Positions 10,056-17,685 of a stretch of DNA of 64,000 nt are shown here, one piece after another (positions within the stretch are counted from its first letter, which is position 1; every line of letters starts with the position of its first letter). Both the position numbers and the translations under genes were made by a program. The DNA comes from Alkaliphilus metalliredigens QYMF (GTDB lineage: Bacteria; Bacillota; Clostridia; Peptostreptococcales; Natronincolaceae). The stretch covers positions 2,833,539 through 2,897,538 of the forward strand of contig NC_009633.1 in assembly GCF_000016985.1 (NCBI RefSeq), written 5' to 3'. Below the pieces are notes generated by a model. It searched no databases. It was not told the DNA's origin and saw nothing but the letters and a program-made list of their open reading frames with translations.

Positions 10056-10991
10056 TTATGATTCAATTATTGATGAATTAATATTAAATGAAGTAATATA
10101 CTCCATCTGTTCTAATTGCATTCCTGCCTTTGTTCCACCATCATTGATCCATTCACCCGTTAACCCGTGGTTATTGATTGTCATTTCAAAGTGACACATG
10201 GCAATACCGATGTCAATTCGTTGGATGTCAAACCCCAGGGTTTTATTGTAACCCTTATTTCGTTGTAAATAAAAGTGAAACTGATCCTTTTCTTTAACAA
10301 CGCGCCACGGTTGTTTATTAGACGCTGATGGTGCCATTCTGACCATTTCTAAGGCAATGGCATATTGTTGTGAAATTTCCTCTTTTAGTAATGGCGTGTC
10401 TAATGTCTCTTTATAAAACAGTTGTTCCCATTTCAATCTCTTATTTGACCCTGCAGCGAATCGAACAATGTTATCTATCAGAGATTTTTTATTTTGAGGA
10501 TAACCGATAGGTGTAATGACCGGCATGTACTCTTGATCCTTCAGTTCAAGGAGTCTTTCAAAACCTTCACGCTTAAAAGTTCCTCCCAGCCAACAGGTTC
10601 CCAGTCCTAAGGATGTAGCAAAAAGGATTACTTTTTCCAGTATATATCCAACCTGTTCTAAGTCACCATCACCACGCTCCACGGCTACCAGTATGTAGGT
10701 TTTTGCTCCTCTAATTACACCATAGGTACCAATTTTCTTCCCAGTATTTTCAGCAACGCTTAAATCATCAATCAGCTCGAAACGCACCTTAGGTGTAAAT
10801 GGTCCTGTGGTATCATCAATAAATTCCATTATTTTTCTTTTGTTTTCCACCGATAAGGGCTGTGGTTCATATGTTCTGACCGAAATTCTTCTTTTAATAA
10901 CTTCTGTTATTGGGTAGTTAAAATACTGCTTTTCATCCACCAATTTACTTCCTCTCTTCACCATTTCCACTATGTTATTTCTTTTCATCAT
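10056..10991 (-). CDS. nitroreductase-family flavoprotein (TM1586 type)
   Basis: The 311-residue protein carries the FMN-dependent nitroreductase fold. Marks are VIKRRISVRTYEPQPL near residue 31 (FMN phosphate-binding Arg-rich start), FATSLGLGTCWLGGTF near 130 and MAPSASNKQPWR near 220. It resembles the single-chain TM1586-like branch, in which two half-domains make one active site. The electron acceptor is unknown. Its start overlaps the end of the upstream membrane-protein gene by 17 bp, so the two are co-translated. Confidence 0.82.
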   Translation of the reverse strand: MMKRNNIVEMVKRGSKLVDEKQYFNYPITEVIKRRISVRTYEPQPLSVENKRKIMEFIDDTTGPFTPKVRFELIDDLSVAENTGKKIGTYGVIRGAKTYILVAVERGDGDLEQVGYILEKVILFATSLGLGTCWLGGTFKREGFERLLELKDQEYMPVITPIGYPQNKKSLIDNIVRFAAGSNKRLKWEQLFYKETLDTPLLKEEISQQYAIALEMVRMAPSASNKQPWRVVKEKDQFHFYLQRNKGYNKTLGFDIQRIDIGIAMCHFEMTINNHGLTGEWINDGGTKAGMQLEQMEYITSFNINSSIIES

Positions 10992-11412
10992 TTATTATGG
11001 CGATGTGCTTGGTCAGCACATCAGTTAATCGTTCAATGTCTTCTGAAGCCAATACATCTAATCCGATTTTATTCACTTTGTCATCTTTCATAGATAGAAG
11101 TAATTTTTTCCCCTTGAGGTGTCCTTCTTTCATTTGATTAAACTCATATAGCCTTGGTTTTCTTATGAGGCCCATGTATTGAGAGATCCCCACTTCCACA
11201 ACAGTAATATAACTGATGGACGTCATCCGAAGATATTGTCTTCCTAAACTAGTGCTGATTAACGTTATGAGTAGCAACTGTACTCCTATTGTTGTTCTAA
11301 ATACATTGTTAATTCCCAATTGGTATAACATAATGAAGGCTCCAAAGCCCAAAATAAACCACACAGCACCTGCAATTTTCCATAATATATTTTTCTTATA
11401 CTTTAATTCCAT
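10975..11412 (-). CDS. hypothetical membrane protein with two membrane segments
   Basis: I do not recognise a family. The 145-residue protein has two adjacent hydrophobic segments (about 10-30 and 40-58) followed by a soluble C-terminal domain of roughly 85 residues with alternating beta-like stretches. This layout recalls small PH-like-domain membrane proteins. The gene overlaps the downstream nitroreductase by 17 bp. Confidence 0.6.
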   Translation of the reverse strand: MELKYKKNILWKIAGAVWFILGFGAFIMLYQLGINNVFRTTIGVQLLLITLISTSLGRQYLRMTSISYITVVEVGISQYMGLIRKPRLYEFNQMKEGHLKGKKLLLSMKDDKVNKIGLDVLASEDIERLTDVLTKHIAIINDEKK

Positions 11413-11606
11413 TGTTTTAGCTCCTTATTCATATTATTATTAATTCAGTCTCACTAAGTAACACACAATTACTTATCTATATCTTCACTACAAAATTCCA
11501 TTGAAAACAGATCTTACTTTTATATGGTTTCCAAATTCATACAATGTAAATCTTCTATCACACCATCTTATCATAGAGTGACATTATTTTACATAGTTAA
11601 CTTAGA

Positions 11607-11641
11607 AACCCCTCTATATTTCAACTCAATATAGAGGGGTT
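11607..11641 (-). terminator. terminator after the MFS gene
   Basis: AACCCCTCTATATT and AATATAGAGGGGTT form a perfect 14-bp stem with a short loop, just past the MFS gene stop. Confidence 0.85.
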
Positions 11642-11668
11642 ATTATATACTGATGTTTCTTTACTATC

Positions 11669-12931
11669 TTATGATTTCACTGCCAGAGTCTCTTTAACAG
11701 GAGGTTTCACAAGCATAATTAAGACTGCAGAAATCAGACAAAGAGTTGCTAAATAATAAAAGACCATTTTATAATTGCCATTGGTAATCCCCAATAAGTA
11801 TCCACTAAGGGTTGGCCCTATGAGTCCCGCTATAAATCCATAGGCCGTAAAGACTAAACCAAGTATTGCGCCAAAGTGCTTAAGTCCAAAACAGTCAGCG
11901 ATCATTGGTGACGAACATGCAAATAACGTTCCATATCCAAATCCAACCAAACCTGCAAGTATTGAAATCATTACAAGACCTGAGACATGGGGTAATAAAA
12001 TGTAGCCAATAGCTGCTCCCACAAAGGTAATACTAAGGGTTAAATTTCTACCCACTATATCAGAGATGGCTCCGGTGACAATTCTACTGATACCATTTGC
12101 TAAGTTATATACCGCTAAAATCGTTGCTGCTGCAGCTAAATCAAAACCTTTAGCCATTCCAAAACTTACAGATTGTGTCACCATCGTTACTCCTGCAGCT
12201 CCCATCAATGCCCAAACGGCCCATAGTAGCCAAAAACTTTTTGTTTTAGTGGCTTCTTTTGAAGTAAATGAGAATTGCTCAGACATTGCAGAATTCTCCT
12301 GTTTCACCTCGGTAGGCTCAAAGCCTTTAACTTTTTCAGGTATTTCTGTAAATTGAGAAGCGATTAAGCCCACAACTAAAGTTGCACCGGCAACAATGAT
12401 ACAAAGGGTTTGGTACCCTACAGTCTCAAGCATAAATCTAAAAATAGGCACCATAATTGCTGCTGATATTCCAAAGGTGAGGTTAACAATACCAGACATC
12501 AAGCCTCTTTTTTGTGGATACCACCGCTGTACACTATTGATCCCCGGTGAATAGATGAAGCATGAGGCGCCACCTACTAAGAAAGCCCATAGATAGATCA
12601 TCCATATATTTGAAACAAAAGCAACCATAAGTGCGGCTATACTAGCCATGACAGTCCCAATTCTCATTAGGTTTTTTGCACCAATGGTAATCGTCCATTT
12701 TCCTACAAAAAACATAAAAACACCTAAAGATGCAAGTAAGAAAAACATAACATATCCCAATGCACCAGACTCAATTCCTAACATTTGTTGCCAAACAGGA
12801 CTCATTAGACCAGGAAATCCAAACACCAAGGCACCAGGAAAAAATATAGCTACAGCGCTACCGATTACGGCTAAGGTAGCTTTCTTACTCCTCTCGCTAG
12901 CATAAGTAGCGTTAATAATACTTTGACTCAT
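11669..12931 (-). CDS. major facilitator transporter, OFA (oxalate/formate antiporter) family
   Basis: The 420-residue protein has 12 predicted membrane segments and a central hydrophilic loop (about 200-230). GGASCFIYSPGINSVQRWYPQKRGLMSGI, split over residues near 120-148, is the OFA-family signature loop with an Arg/Lys-rich end. GISRIVTGAISDIVGR in the second half is the equivalent of MFS motif A. OFA carriers exchange organic anions such as oxalate/formate or lactate; the substrate here is unknown. It is monocistronic and followed by a clear terminator. Confidence 0.85.
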   Translation of the reverse strand: MSQSIINATYASERSKKATLAVIGSAVAIFFPGALVFGFPGLMSPVWQQMLGIESGALGYVMFFLLASLGVFMFFVGKWTITIGAKNLMRIGTVMASIAALMVAFVSNIWMIYLWAFLVGGASCFIYSPGINSVQRWYPQKRGLMSGIVNLTFGISAAIMVPIFRFMLETVGYQTLCIIVAGATLVVGLIASQFTEIPEKVKGFEPTEVKQENSAMSEQFSFTSKEATKTKSFWLLWAVWALMGAAGVTMVTQSVSFGMAKGFDLAAAATILAVYNLANGISRIVTGAISDIVGRNLTLSITFVGAAIGYILLPHVSGLVMISILAGLVGFGYGTLFACSSPMIADCFGLKHFGAILGLVFTAYGFIAGLIGPTLSGYLLGITNGNYKMVFYYLATLCLISAVLIMLVKPPVKETLAVKS

Positions 12932-13218
12932 TAAATATCCTCCTTTTTTGTGATGTCACTTACAGTTATGACTAAACAGCTTCAAATACACTGTTTGCAG
13001 TCGGGTTATTTCGTCATTTTTCTACAGATTCCACCCACATTAGTATATCATCGAGAACCATTATTTACAACTAATTACCTTCTTATGTCTCCAAACCCTT
13101 ACTTCAGTCAATAGTATACTTCATTTACGAAAAATACGAAACAAAACCAGCTTATTCAGCACATTTTTTTATAGGAAACCTTGAGTAATACAATTGGTTG
13201 TATCCATAAAATTTAGAA

Positions 13219-13252
13219 AAAGAGGGAAATTATTTAAATAATTTCCCTCTTT
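13219..13252 (-). terminator. 34-bp perfect palindrome, terminator of the small SOS gene
   Basis: Positions 13219-13252 read identically on both strands (AAAGAGGG ... CCCTCTTT). They lie 16 bp past the 37-residue gene. The rest of 12932-13268 has no gene; it holds the upstream region of the MFS gene. Confidence 0.7.
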
Positions 13253-13268
13253 AACACCAAAACCGATT

Positions 13269-13382
13269 CTATTCTTCACAATGCAGCAGTGTTGCACAAG
13301 CTTCCTTACCCGCTTCCTTTTTCCATTGATTGAGATATCTTCTTAATTCTTTTACTGTTCCGACGAATACCATTGACTTCAT
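13269..13382 (-). CDS. 37-residue small protein under an SOS-type promoter
   Basis: The reading frame starts MKSMVFVGTVKELRRYL and ends ATLLHCEE. It is basic in the middle, with two cysteines near the end and no membrane segment. A start codon behind GGGAG, a consensus promoter with two LexA-type boxes directly upstream and a perfect terminator behind make a complete small transcription unit. I do not recognise a characterised family. By position and control it may be a DNA-damage-induced regulator, for example of division or recombination, but that is inference only. Confidence 0.65.
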   Translation of the reverse strand: MKSMVFVGTVKELRRYLNQWKKEAGKEACATLLHCEE

Positions 13383-13403
13383 ATTATTTCCAACTCCCTT
13401 TTC

Positions 13404-13452
13404 CGAATGTATGTTCTGATTTCATTATATTAGAACAAACGTTCTTTGTAAA
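13404..13452 (-). promoter_or_regulatory. SOS promoter: TTTACA-N17-TATAAT with two LexA-type boxes
   Basis: On the minus strand the -35 TTTACA (13447-13452) and -10 TATAAT (13424-13429) are 17 bp apart. A GAAC-N4-GTTC box (13433-13444) lies between them. A second, near-match box AGAACATACATTCG (13404-13417) covers the expected start point. Firmicute LexA sites follow CGAAC-N4-GTTCG, so this is very probably a LexA-repressed promoter for the 37-residue gene. Confidence 0.75.
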
Positions 13453-13510
13453 GTAAAACTTTTGACTTTAGGCAATTTTTCATATCATTTTTAAAATGAC
13501 CTTAATAAAT

Positions 13511-13552
13511 AAAACAAGGATCTGGTTATAGCCATAACCAGATCCTTGTTTT
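13511..13552 (-). terminator. terminator after the 45-residue gene
   Basis: A perfect stem pairs AAAACAAGGATCTGGTTAT with its complement around a 4-nt loop. It abuts the stop codon of the small gene at 13554. Confidence 0.85.
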
Positions 13553-13553
13553 A

Positions 13554-13691
13554 TTAATCTTCCATGATCATTTGTAGTTTCACTATCACTTCTGTTAATT
13601 CATTTCGTTCCTCATCATTTAAGTCTCCAGTATCATGAGCATGTTCAATACTCCTTATTGATTGTAGTAAGCTTACTTTCCAATCTTCCAT
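13554..13691 (-). CDS. 45-residue acidic hypothetical protein
   Basis: The frame starts MEDWKVSLLQSIRSIEHAH and ends KLQMIMED. GAGGAGG sits 6 nt before the ATG and a perfect terminator follows at once, which supports a real gene. The chain is acidic and probably two helices. No family is recognised. The 13692-13884 stretch beyond it shows nothing further. Confidence 0.6.
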   Translation of the reverse strand: MEDWKVSLLQSIRSIEHAHDTGDLNDEERNELTEVIVKLQMIMED

Positions 13692-13884
13692 GGCAATTCC
13701 TCCTCAACGAATTTTGATGTACTGACTACTCCGTCTTATCTTTTTCATTTCAGAAGATTTTATGACTATATTGCTTTAAAAACACAAGTTTTTCTCAAAA
13801 TCCAATGAATAATTCATCCGATGCTACCCAGCGACTTATAGCGCACTTCTATTTTTAACAAGCTTTATCAAAATTTCAAGTGCT

Positions 13885-13927
13885 AAGATGAAAAAAGACG
13901 CTAGTCCTTAGCGTCTTTTTTCATCTT
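13885..13927 (-). terminator. original terminator of the tRNA-Pro gene
   Basis: AAGATGAAAAAAGACGCTA pairs with its complement across a short loop. It lies 10 bp past the left tRNA remnant. It was evidently the terminator of the tRNA gene before the element inserted and separated it from the promoter. Confidence 0.8.
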
Positions 13928-13937
13928 ACTATTTTTT

Positions 13938-13998
13938 TTTGGTCGGAGCGACAGGATTCGAACCTGCGACCTCATGGCCCCCAGCCATGCGCGCTACC
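13938..13998. repeat. attL: tRNA-Pro 3' fragment (61-bp direct repeat, left copy)
   Basis: It is identical to 34243-34303. It contains the anticodon arm, T arm, acceptor 3' strand and CCA of tRNA-Pro but lacks the first 18 nt of the gene, so it is not a functional tRNA. It is the host's original 3' end left beyond the element. Confidence 0.92.
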
Positions 13999-14019
13999 TG
14001 ACACCCCTCAAACCATTGT

Positions 14020-14032
14020 AATTTCAACATTT
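14020..14032. promoter_or_regulatory. left arm-type site, inverted copy of 34225-34237
   Basis: AATTTCAACATTT lies 21 bp inside attL and is the exact reverse complement of AAATGTTGAAATT, 5 bp inside attR. In the excised circle the two would face each other across the core, as integrase arm sites do. Confidence 0.5.
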
Positions 14033-14122
14033 CCTTATAACTTTTCTCAATCAGTCCTCATGGCTCGTACTATCTTTAATCACAATTTTAAGGTATTTCA
14101 ATGCCTTTGTCAATCCTAATTT

Positions 14123-15043
14123 TTACAATTCTACAACTATATCTATTCCTTCATCATCATCTATATCCTCTTTTAATACATTGCCTTCTACCATTGTATA
14201 TCCATCTTTCTCTACTATATAATTATATCTATCTATAGTTATTTCTTCTAATTCCTCTAAATCCGTCACAAGGATTTCAACTTTTCCATCTGCATCTGTA
14301 GAATATTCTACTTCTTCATATTTAATGCCCGTTCCCCAAATTGGGCGTCCCATGGGATCGTAACCTTCAAGAACTTGTTCTGTTCCCACTTCTATTTTAA
14401 TAGTTACCTTTGCATCTTCTATACCTACACCATCATCTACAACTGTAAATCTTATACTTCGTTCTAGTGGCTCTACATCACCATCTGGAATATCACCACA
14501 AGCCGACCATACTTTTTCTTCTCCACCCCATGCAGTTTTACCACAATATAATGTAATAAGTCCTATTTTAGAATAATCTATCCCTTCAACTTTCCACTTC
14601 TGATTAGCCACAAATAAATTATCATCTTCTACTATTGCCCTTGTATCCTCATTTTGTGGTATTGTAATATCTACATTTCCAGTGGCAAGGTTTATTGCTT
14701 GCCCATAATCTATACTTTGCATACGTGCATCCATTACACATGGTATGGCTTTATTCTGCCATTTTAAACAAAACTTAATTTCTCTTACAAGGGATTTTTC
14801 ATAGGCATTATTTATATTGACTACATGACTTACACTAATCCACCTTTGCCCACGTGCTACAACTACACTACCTTGCTTTACAAGTCCAATATCAGCGAAT
14901 ATATATTTGTGATCGTGGCTATTCTTTTTATCATCATACTCACCAAAAAATGCCCTTATTGGCTCACCATCAATCAAAACAGTTTGACCATACTCTTTTA
15001 TATGCCGATTAAATGAATCCCTCAATGCTTTGAAATTGCTCAT
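14123..15043 (-). CDS. phage head-closure/neck protein with a C-terminal Ig-like or carboxypeptidase-regulatory-like domain
   Basis: The protein has 306 residues. The first half (MSNFKALRDSFNRHIKEYGQTVLIDG ... VVARGQRWISVSHV ... DYSKIGLITLYCG, split across residues 1-170) looks like a head-completion/stopper protein that plugs the portal. The second half (about 195-306) is beta-rich and acidic, with repeated short strands (IRFTVVDDGVGIEDAKVTI, YSTDADGKVEILVTD) like a carboxypeptidase-regulatory or Ig-like domain. It is the last gene before attL and directly follows the connector gene with a 1-bp gap. The domain call is by pattern only. Confidence 0.6.
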   Translation of the reverse strand: MSNFKALRDSFNRHIKEYGQTVLIDGEPIRAFFGEYDDKKNSHDHKYIFADIGLVKQGSVVVARGQRWISVSHVVNINNAYEKSLVREIKFCLKWQNKAIPCVMDARMQSIDYGQAINLATGNVDITIPQNEDTRAIVEDDNLFVANQKWKVEGIDYSKIGLITLYCGKTAWGGEEKVWSACGDIPDGDVEPLERSIRFTVVDDGVGIEDAKVTIKIEVGTEQVLEGYDPMGRPIWGTGIKYEEVEYSTDADGKVEILVTDLEELEEITIDRYNYIVEKDGYTMVEGNVLKEDIDDDEGIDIVVEL

Positions 15044-15044
15044 G

Positions 15045-15383
15045 TTACCCCCTCCTAGTAAACATTAATGTAAATGGACTAACATCTGCATCATCTGATA
15101 AATCCTGTATTTTAATTTTCAAGTCCTGTATTCTATTTCTAAAATATTGTACTGCCTGGCCTGTGGTTTGAAATTCCGTTTGTACCCTTCTGTATAAGTC
15201 TACATCATTTAATAGAGATTCTAGTATATCTACTATTGTATAAAGAAGAGAACGTTGATTTCCTTCCTTTATATATGTATCCTCTGGCGATAGATTATTT
15301 TCCTCTAGGAATACAGTGTATTCTGTGTCGGTGAAGTATTCCTTGTTGTTTAATTCTAGTTTAAGACGTTGTAAATTTGTCAT
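15045..15383 (-). CDS. head-tail connector / adaptor protein
   Basis: This 112-residue, largely helical protein (NLQRLKLELNNKEYFTDTEY at residues 3-22, RNRIQDLKIKIQDLSDDAD near 82-100) resembles gp6/gp15-type adaptor proteins that form a ring below the portal. Its place between portal and head closure supports this. It is translationally close to the next gene. Confidence 0.6.
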   Translation of the reverse strand: MTNLQRLKLELNNKEYFTDTEYTVFLEENNLSPEDTYIKEGNQRSLLYTIVDILESLLNDVDLYRRVQTEFQTTGQAVQYFRNRIQDLKIKIQDLSDDADVSPFTLMFTRRG

Positions 15384-15441
15384 ATTATCAATTCCTTTCT
15401 TATTTTGGGTATGAAAAAAGAGCCACGTTAATGGCTCTAAG

Positions 15442-15753
15442 TTATTCTACTTCATTAAATTGAATTGTAGATTTGCAAACTTGTATCTTTTTATCTAGTT
15501 CATGTATCTTTTTTCTATATTCTTTTTTATAAGAGTCAAAGTCATCTAGCGACTCATAATATTTGTCTTGTATTTCTTTATCAACTCTTAGATTTACTTC
15601 TTCCTCAATAGCCATTTCAACTTTTCTTCTTATTAAGTTTTTCTCTTTATTAAGTTTGTCTTCTTCTAATTTCTTTTTATCATCTTCATATTTACTGTGA
15701 AATTCTTTATAAACTTCATATTCTATCTGACTTATTTTTCCCACCAATCTCAC
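15442..15753 (-). CDS. small coiled-coil protein
   Basis: The protein has 103 residues, nearly all charged heptad-like helix (KYEDDKKKLEEDKLNKEKN and following, then DFDSYKKEYRKKIHELDKK). No enzyme motif or membrane segment is seen. It lies between the lipoprotein and connector genes of the element. The function is unknown; a structural or assembly helper is possible. Confidence 0.6.
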   Translation of the reverse strand: MRLVGKISQIEYEVYKEFHSKYEDDKKKLEEDKLNKEKNLIRRKVEMAIEEEVNLRVDKEIQDKYYESLDDFDSYKKEYRKKIHELDKKIQVCKSTIQFNEVE

Positions 15754-15880
15754 CCCCTTTTACTACCTACTTCAACAAATAGGAGTAGAATCCTACATTT
15801 AATTATCGCAAGTTTCGACAATTGTATATAATTACTCACACCACCTTTAAAAAGGCACGAAAAAAGGAGTGTTTATGTTA

Positions 15881-16252
15881 TCACTCCTTTTTAGTATTCG
15901 CTTTAAGTAATTTTGTAATTTCGTTTATTCCTTCATTGCTACTTTTTAAATATTTAGTTTCGCCTGTTTCTTTAAATTTATTATAGTCTTTGGTTGATTT
16001 TACTAATATATCATAATATGCTTGTTGTATATTTGTTAGTTTTGCATTTTTGTATTTTACGAAAAATTCACTATCCATACTAATTTTATAATCTTTTATT
16101 TCCACATTCGCAACCGATTCCCGCATAAGCAATGTTCCTTCAGTGAAAATATCGTCATCTGCGACTTCCATTTCTTCTAACTCTTTAGCACATCCCATAC
16201 TAAAGCCTAATATAAAGATGAAAATAAAACAAAATATTACTTTCCTTTTCAT
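15881..16252 (-). CDS. small lipoprotein
   Basis: The protein has 123 residues. A basic start, a hydrophobic core and a lipobox ending SMGC (Cys21) mark a type II signal peptide, so the protein is predicted to be lipid-anchored on the outer face of the membrane. The mature part is acidic then lysine-rich and has no recognised domain. Lipoproteins in phages and satellites can act in superinfection exclusion; here that is only a suggestion. Confidence 0.7.
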   Translation of the reverse strand: MKRKVIFCFIFIFILGFSMGCAKELEEMEVADDDIFTEGTLLMRESVANVEIKDYKISMDSEFFVKYKNAKLTNIQQAYYDILVKSTKDYNKFKETGETKYLKSSNEGINEITKLLKANTKKE

Positions 16253-16272
16253 TATTCCATCATCCCCTTCTG

Positions 16273-17031
16273 TTAGATTTTGGCTAATAGTTCTTTTTTC
16301 TTTTCTTGATATTCTTCTTCTGTAAGAATACCATCATCAAGTAATGATTTTAATGCTCTAATTTTTTCTGTAGCCGATTTATTTTTATCCATTTCTTTTT
16401 TCAAAATATTTTGATTTTGTATTGCATCAACAACTGTATATTCTTTTTCTGGTAATAACTCTTTAAGTGTTTCAAAGTCACTATACTCAAAATACACTGA
16501 ACGCCTGCTATTTGTATTGTCAATATAACTCATAAGCATTTCCCTATTGTCATGTTCAATCATTTCAGACTTTATCGCTTCATTTTTCTTTCGACTACCT
16601 ATTATCGCACCTGCTCCACCTGCTAATAAAGCACCTGCTACTGCACCTTTTATGGAATAACCTCCACCTCCACCTCCAGAAATTTTATTTTCACGTACTA
16701 TTTCACCTTTAGTTTTATAATATTCTATTTTATCAATAGGAATTTTAAATTGTTTGATTTTTTGTACTTGTTTTCTTAAATATTCTCTGTCATTTGATAT
16801 TGGCTCTGGTGGTTTAGCAGGGAAAAAACATAAATTATCTTCTTCGACCCATATGCAAGTAATATTATTTCTAGGTAAATTATCTAGTGTCCCTTTTAAA
16901 TATTGGACTTTATTAGCATTATTGGGAATATTGATCTTTGTCTTAATATCAATATACTTTCTCCAAAGTTCTTCATAGGCTTCTTCTTTTTCCTCATTTT
17001 CTTTATTAACCTCTTCTCTTTTAATATACAT
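16273..17031 (-). CDS. SHOCT-domain protein with a glycine-zipper segment
   Basis: The protein has 252 residues from the ATG at 17031, which has GGAGGG 8 nt upstream; a TTG five codons earlier is less likely. Residues around 120-150 contain a GGGGGG run and a GAVAGALLAGGAGAIIGS stretch of the glycine-zipper/membrane-inserting type. The end (KIRALKSLLDDGILTEEEY ... KKELL) is a SHOCT oligomerisation motif. The gene sits with the lipoprotein gene between portal and connector, which is a cargo position. Its role is unknown. Confidence 0.75.
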   Translation of the reverse strand: MYIKREEVNKENEEKEEAYEELWRKYIDIKTKINIPNNANKVQYLKGTLDNLPRNNITCIWVEEDNLCFFPAKPPEPISNDREYLRKQVQKIKQFKIPIDKIEYYKTKGEIVRENKISGGGGGGYSIKGAVAGALLAGGAGAIIGSRKKNEAIKSEMIEHDNREMLMSYIDNTNSRRSVYFEYSDFETLKELLPEKEYTVVDAIQNQNILKKEMDKNKSATEKIRALKSLLDDGILTEEEYQEKKKELLAKI

Positions 17032-17060
17032 TACTAATCCCTCCAATATTTTATAGTTAA

Positions 17061-17069
17061 ATTATACCA
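17061..17069 (-). promoter_or_regulatory. extended -10 promoter for the SHOCT/lipoprotein group
   Basis: TGGTATAAT on the minus strand (TG-N-TATAAT) lies 30 nt before the SHOCT start. No good -35 is present, as is usual for an extended -10. Confidence 0.5.
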
Positions 17070-17369
17070 TATTTACCTAATTAAAACTGGAGTTTGTCCT
17101 ATTTGAAAATTCTTTTGGCAGAAAAAAAGTAGGTTTGCTAGGAGCATCATTGCAACAAAGGGGTAACTCTTGGTATTTGAATAGAATAAATGGTATTTTA
17201 ACTATTCCTTTAATTATGCCTTAAACGTACATTTAGGGAATAGTATAAAATCACACTCTGAATCCATTGGTATCACTTGCTTATACATTGAGTGTATAAA
17301 TCAACTGCCCTAAATTGAGTAAAATACATCAAATTAGCATACTTATACTATAAAATAAACGCTTTATGC

Positions 17370-17640
17370 AAACTATCAATGTAATATAATCCAATTGTAT
17401 TACATTAGGAACTGTGTATTTGCAACATTCCTAGATCATAATGTCTGTTTATAGTCATATTCGGACATTATCATGGTCGAAAAATCGGCTATGAGTGCCA
17501 AATATGACCATTAGGTACACTATATATAGTGTATCCACTTCTGGATATACCACTATATATAGTAACAGCCGAACATTTGTACCCCAATTATTACAATCAA
17601 ATTACAGATATGTTACAGTTATATTACACACTTATACTTT
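17370..17640. repeat. iteron- and palindrome-rich non-coding stretch (possible origin or operator)
   Basis: This is part of the 650-bp gene-free gap between portal and the SHOCT gene. Four TTACA copies start at 17591, 17602, 17613 and 17624, exactly 11 bp apart. A 9-bp inverted repeat AATGTAATA/TATTACATT lies at 17378-17406. Two ACTATATATAGT palindromes (17519-17530, 17552-17563) are 33 bp apart; the first extends to 18 bp. An imperfect inverted repeat of GTCATATTYGG also lies at about 17453-17509. Phasing of this kind suits a bound replication initiator or repressor. No gene is seen in 17047-17685. Confidence 0.55.
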
Positions 17641-17685
17641 TTGTTTAACACTTGCAATTTTTGTGTAAATTTCCTTGATTTCTCC

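Noticed and set aside
13938-13998. Second tRNA-Pro gene
   Set aside because: It lacks the 5' acceptor strand and most of the D arm; it is the att remnant of the 34245-34321 gene.
17516-17640. CRISPR-like array
   Set aside because: The repeats are only 5 bp at 11-bp spacing, with no spacers of useful length and no cas genes.
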